A stretch of DNA of 17,650 bases from CAZTUH01 sp964620485 (GTDB lineage Bacteria > Pseudomonadota > Gammaproteobacteria > Burkholderiales > Burkholderiaceae_B), in assembly GCA_964620485.1 (NCBI GenBank), contig CAZUGU010000009.1, forward strand, positions 1-17,650, written 5' to 3'. Each line of letters starts with the position of its first letter. Position 1 is the stretch's first letter. Below, in pieces: positions 15,926-17,650 of the stretch. The position numbers were made by a program, and so were the translations under genes. Under the pieces are notes generated by a model. The model had not been told where the DNA came from, did not search any database, and saw only the letters and a list, made by a program, of their open reading frames with translations.

Positions 15926-17650
15926 TTGAAATCAGTCGAGAATATTAAATCTTTAAATTATCATGATATATCCGGAACTTCCTGGAAACGAATTTATAAC
16001 TATATTAATTCCTATTGGAAGTCTATAGCACTAGCAGGAATACTAATGGCTAGTGCAGCAGCAACTCAACCAACTCTAGCATTAGTTATGAAACCACTAT
16101 TAGATGAAGGTTTTTCAGGTGAAAGACCTTCTTATGTCTGGTGGATTCCAGTAATTATAGTATCTCTAATCTTTATAAGAGGTATCTGCAATTTTTTTAG
16201 CTATTATTTGCTTGCATGGGTATCTAATAATGTATTGAAAAATTTGCGAAATAGTATGTTTGAACGATTATTAAACTTACCAGATTTTTATTTCAAACAG
16301 GGCGAGACTGGTAGATTACTTAATCGATTTACTATTGATGTTAGTAATGTTACTGGAATAGCAACAGAGGTTATGATTGTTCTAATACGTGAATCTTTTG
16401 TTGTACTTGCGTTGCTTGCAGTCTTATTTTATATATCATGGTTATTGACCCTAATTGTCATTACAATGTTATTTAGTACTGTAATAATCACAAAGTTTTT
16501 TATTAAACAATTGCGATTTATTAGTCTTGAAACTATTAATATAAACGCAGAATTGATACGAGTAGTTGGAGAAGCAATCAACAATCAACGTGTTATTAAA
16601 TTATTTGGTGGTTATAGCTCAGAAAAGAATCGTTTCAATTTAGTTAACAGTCGATTTCGTCATTTTGCAATGCGAGCAGCAACAGCTGATGCTGCTTTAA
16701 CACCATTAACACAACTTTGCATTGCAATTTCGGCAGCATTAATTATTGTTGTTGCCTTAAATCAGGCTAATAATGAAATACTCACAGTTGGTGGATTTGC
16801 TTCATTTATGACAGCAGTAGCACAGATTCCTGATCCAATTAAAAGACTTGCTAATGTAACAGGAAGAATGCAAAGAATGTTAGCAGCAGCACAAAATGTT
16901 TTTGCTTTAATCGATCAGCCACAAGAATTTAATTCAGGAACTCAAATGTTAACTCGGCCTATAAAAGGAAAAATTGAATTTCGTAATATACAATTTCAAT
17001 TTCCCAATTCAGATCGACCGACGTTAAAGAATATTTCATTTACAATAAAACCAGGCCAAACTGTTGCTTTAGTTGGTCGATCTGGAAGTGGGAAAACTAC
17101 ATTAATTAACATGCTAGCTCGTTTTATCTTAGCAGATAGTGGAAATATATTAATAGATGATATACCTATTCAAAAATTGGATCTATTTGATTTGAGATCA
17201 AATTTATCCTTAGTAAGTCAAGATACAGTTTTTTTTGATGATACAATTGCTGCTAATATAGGATATGGCTTATTTGGAACATATGAAAATCATAAAATAC
17301 GTTCCGCTTTAAATGCAGCTAATTTACTGGATTTTGTAGAAAGTTTACCAAATGGAATGGAAACTCGTATTGGTGAAAATGCAATATTATTATCTGGAGG
17401 ACAGAGACAAAAACTTGCAATTGCAAGAGCTTTAATTAAAAATTCTGCTATTCTTATTTTAGATGAAGCAACTTCAGCACTTGATAATGAATCAGAAAGT
17501 CAAATTCAAAAATCACTTGATTATTTAATGCAGGGACGCACGACTTTAGTTATTACGCATCGTTTATCTACTATACAAAATGCAGATTGTATTTTCGTCA
17601 TGGACTCAGGAGAAATTCTAGAAAGCGGTTCACATTCTGAATTAATCAAA
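15926..17650 (+). CDS. msbA: Lipid A export ABC transporter MsbA (3' end cut by window)
   Basis: 575 codons are visible, running off the window end; the family is about 580-600 long, so only a few residues are missing. The half-transporter flips lipid A-core across the inner membrane as a homodimer. The membrane domain (about 20-330) carries six expected helices, including WKSIALAGILMASAAATQPT. The ATPase domain (about 350 on) has Walker A GRSGSGKT 384-391, Q-loop Gln432, signature LSGGQ 489-493, Walker B ILILDE 509-514 with catalytic Glu514, and switch His545. I place the start at TTG 15926: the frame is closed by a stop at 15902, has no ATG before the first membrane helix, and AGG at 15914-15916 is a fair ribosome binding site. 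The N-terminus WKRIYNYINSYWK then aligns with Burkholderiales MsbA. The next ATG (16046) would cut into helix 1. Confidence 0.94.
   Translation, partial: MKSVENIKSLNYHDISGTSWKRIYNYINSYWKSIALAGILMASAAATQPTLALVMKPLLDEGFSGERPSYVWWIPVIIVSLIFIRGICNFFSYYLLAWVSNNVLKNLRNSMFERLLNLPDFYFKQGETGRLLNRFTIDVSNVTGIATEVMIVLIRESFVVLALLAVLFYISWLLTLIVITMLFSTVIITKFFIKQLRFISLETININAELIRVVGEAINNQRVIKLFGGYSSEKNRFNLVNSRFRHFAMRAATADAALTPLTQLCIAISAALIIVVALNQANNEILTVGGFASFMTAVAQIPDPIKRLANVTGRMQRMLAAAQNVFALIDQPQEFNSGTQMLTRPIKGKIEFRNIQFQFPNSDRPTLKNISFTIKPGQTVALVGRSGSGKTTLINMLARFILADSGNILIDDIPIQKLDLFDLRSNLSLVSQDTVFFDDTIAANIGYGLFGTYENHKIRSALNAANLLDFVESLPNGMETRIGENAILLSGGQRQKLAIARALIKNSAILILDEATSALDNESESQIQKSLDYLMQGRTTLVITHRLSTIQNADCIFVMDSGEILESGSHSELIK

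Overview
The window is strongly AT-rich, about three quarters A+T by eye, with an estimated 66% of it in intact genes. The long gaps hold decayed gene remains. The intact proteins look betaproteobacterial, and most like Burkholderiales (Alcaligenaceae/Bordetella-like). Pointers are the 87-residue second-type InfA, the Calvin-subtype class II aldolase, the two-domain ArgA followed on the same strand by YggX, the DnaE N-terminus and the MsbA. Low GC, sparse genes, recognisable pseudogenes and missing partner genes suggest a genome under reduction, such as that of a host-restricted endosymbiont. The lineage is inferred from remembered family sequences, not from a search.

Layout. Positions 33-690 (minus) are a wrecked pdxH. 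Positions 919-1497 (plus) are a wrecked tcdA. Positions 1539-1805 (plus) are probably the remains of a regulator, possibly LysR-type. infA (minus) and fba (plus) then diverge from a shared upstream region. A TRAP-type substrate-binding protein gene (minus) follows, with no membrane-subunit genes beside it. An empty stretch of nearly 900 bases leads to rmuC, rpiA and phoU (all plus). phoU converges with the yggX/argA pair (minus) across a 34-base gap that can form two hairpins. argA diverges from dnaE (plus). About 1.45 kb without a recognisable gene follows and contains a perfect 40-base palindrome. The window ends inside msbA (plus), which lacks only its last few codons and appears to start at TTG.

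How the genes fit together. The retained set is core: translation initiation (InfA), replication (DnaE), lipid A-core export (MsbA), sugar-phosphate metabolism (Fba, RpiA) and the first step of arginine synthesis (ArgA). There are also accessory survivors whose partners are not in view: TRAP binding protein, PhoU, RmuC and YggX. The two identifiable losses are PdxH (pyridoxal phosphate formation) and TcdA (cyclisation of tRNA t6A).

I found no convincing new multi-gene system. The most unusual items are the readable pdxH and tcdA corpses, the perfect palindrome in otherwise decaying DNA, and a DnaE that stops soon after its OB fold, without the usual tau-binding tail.
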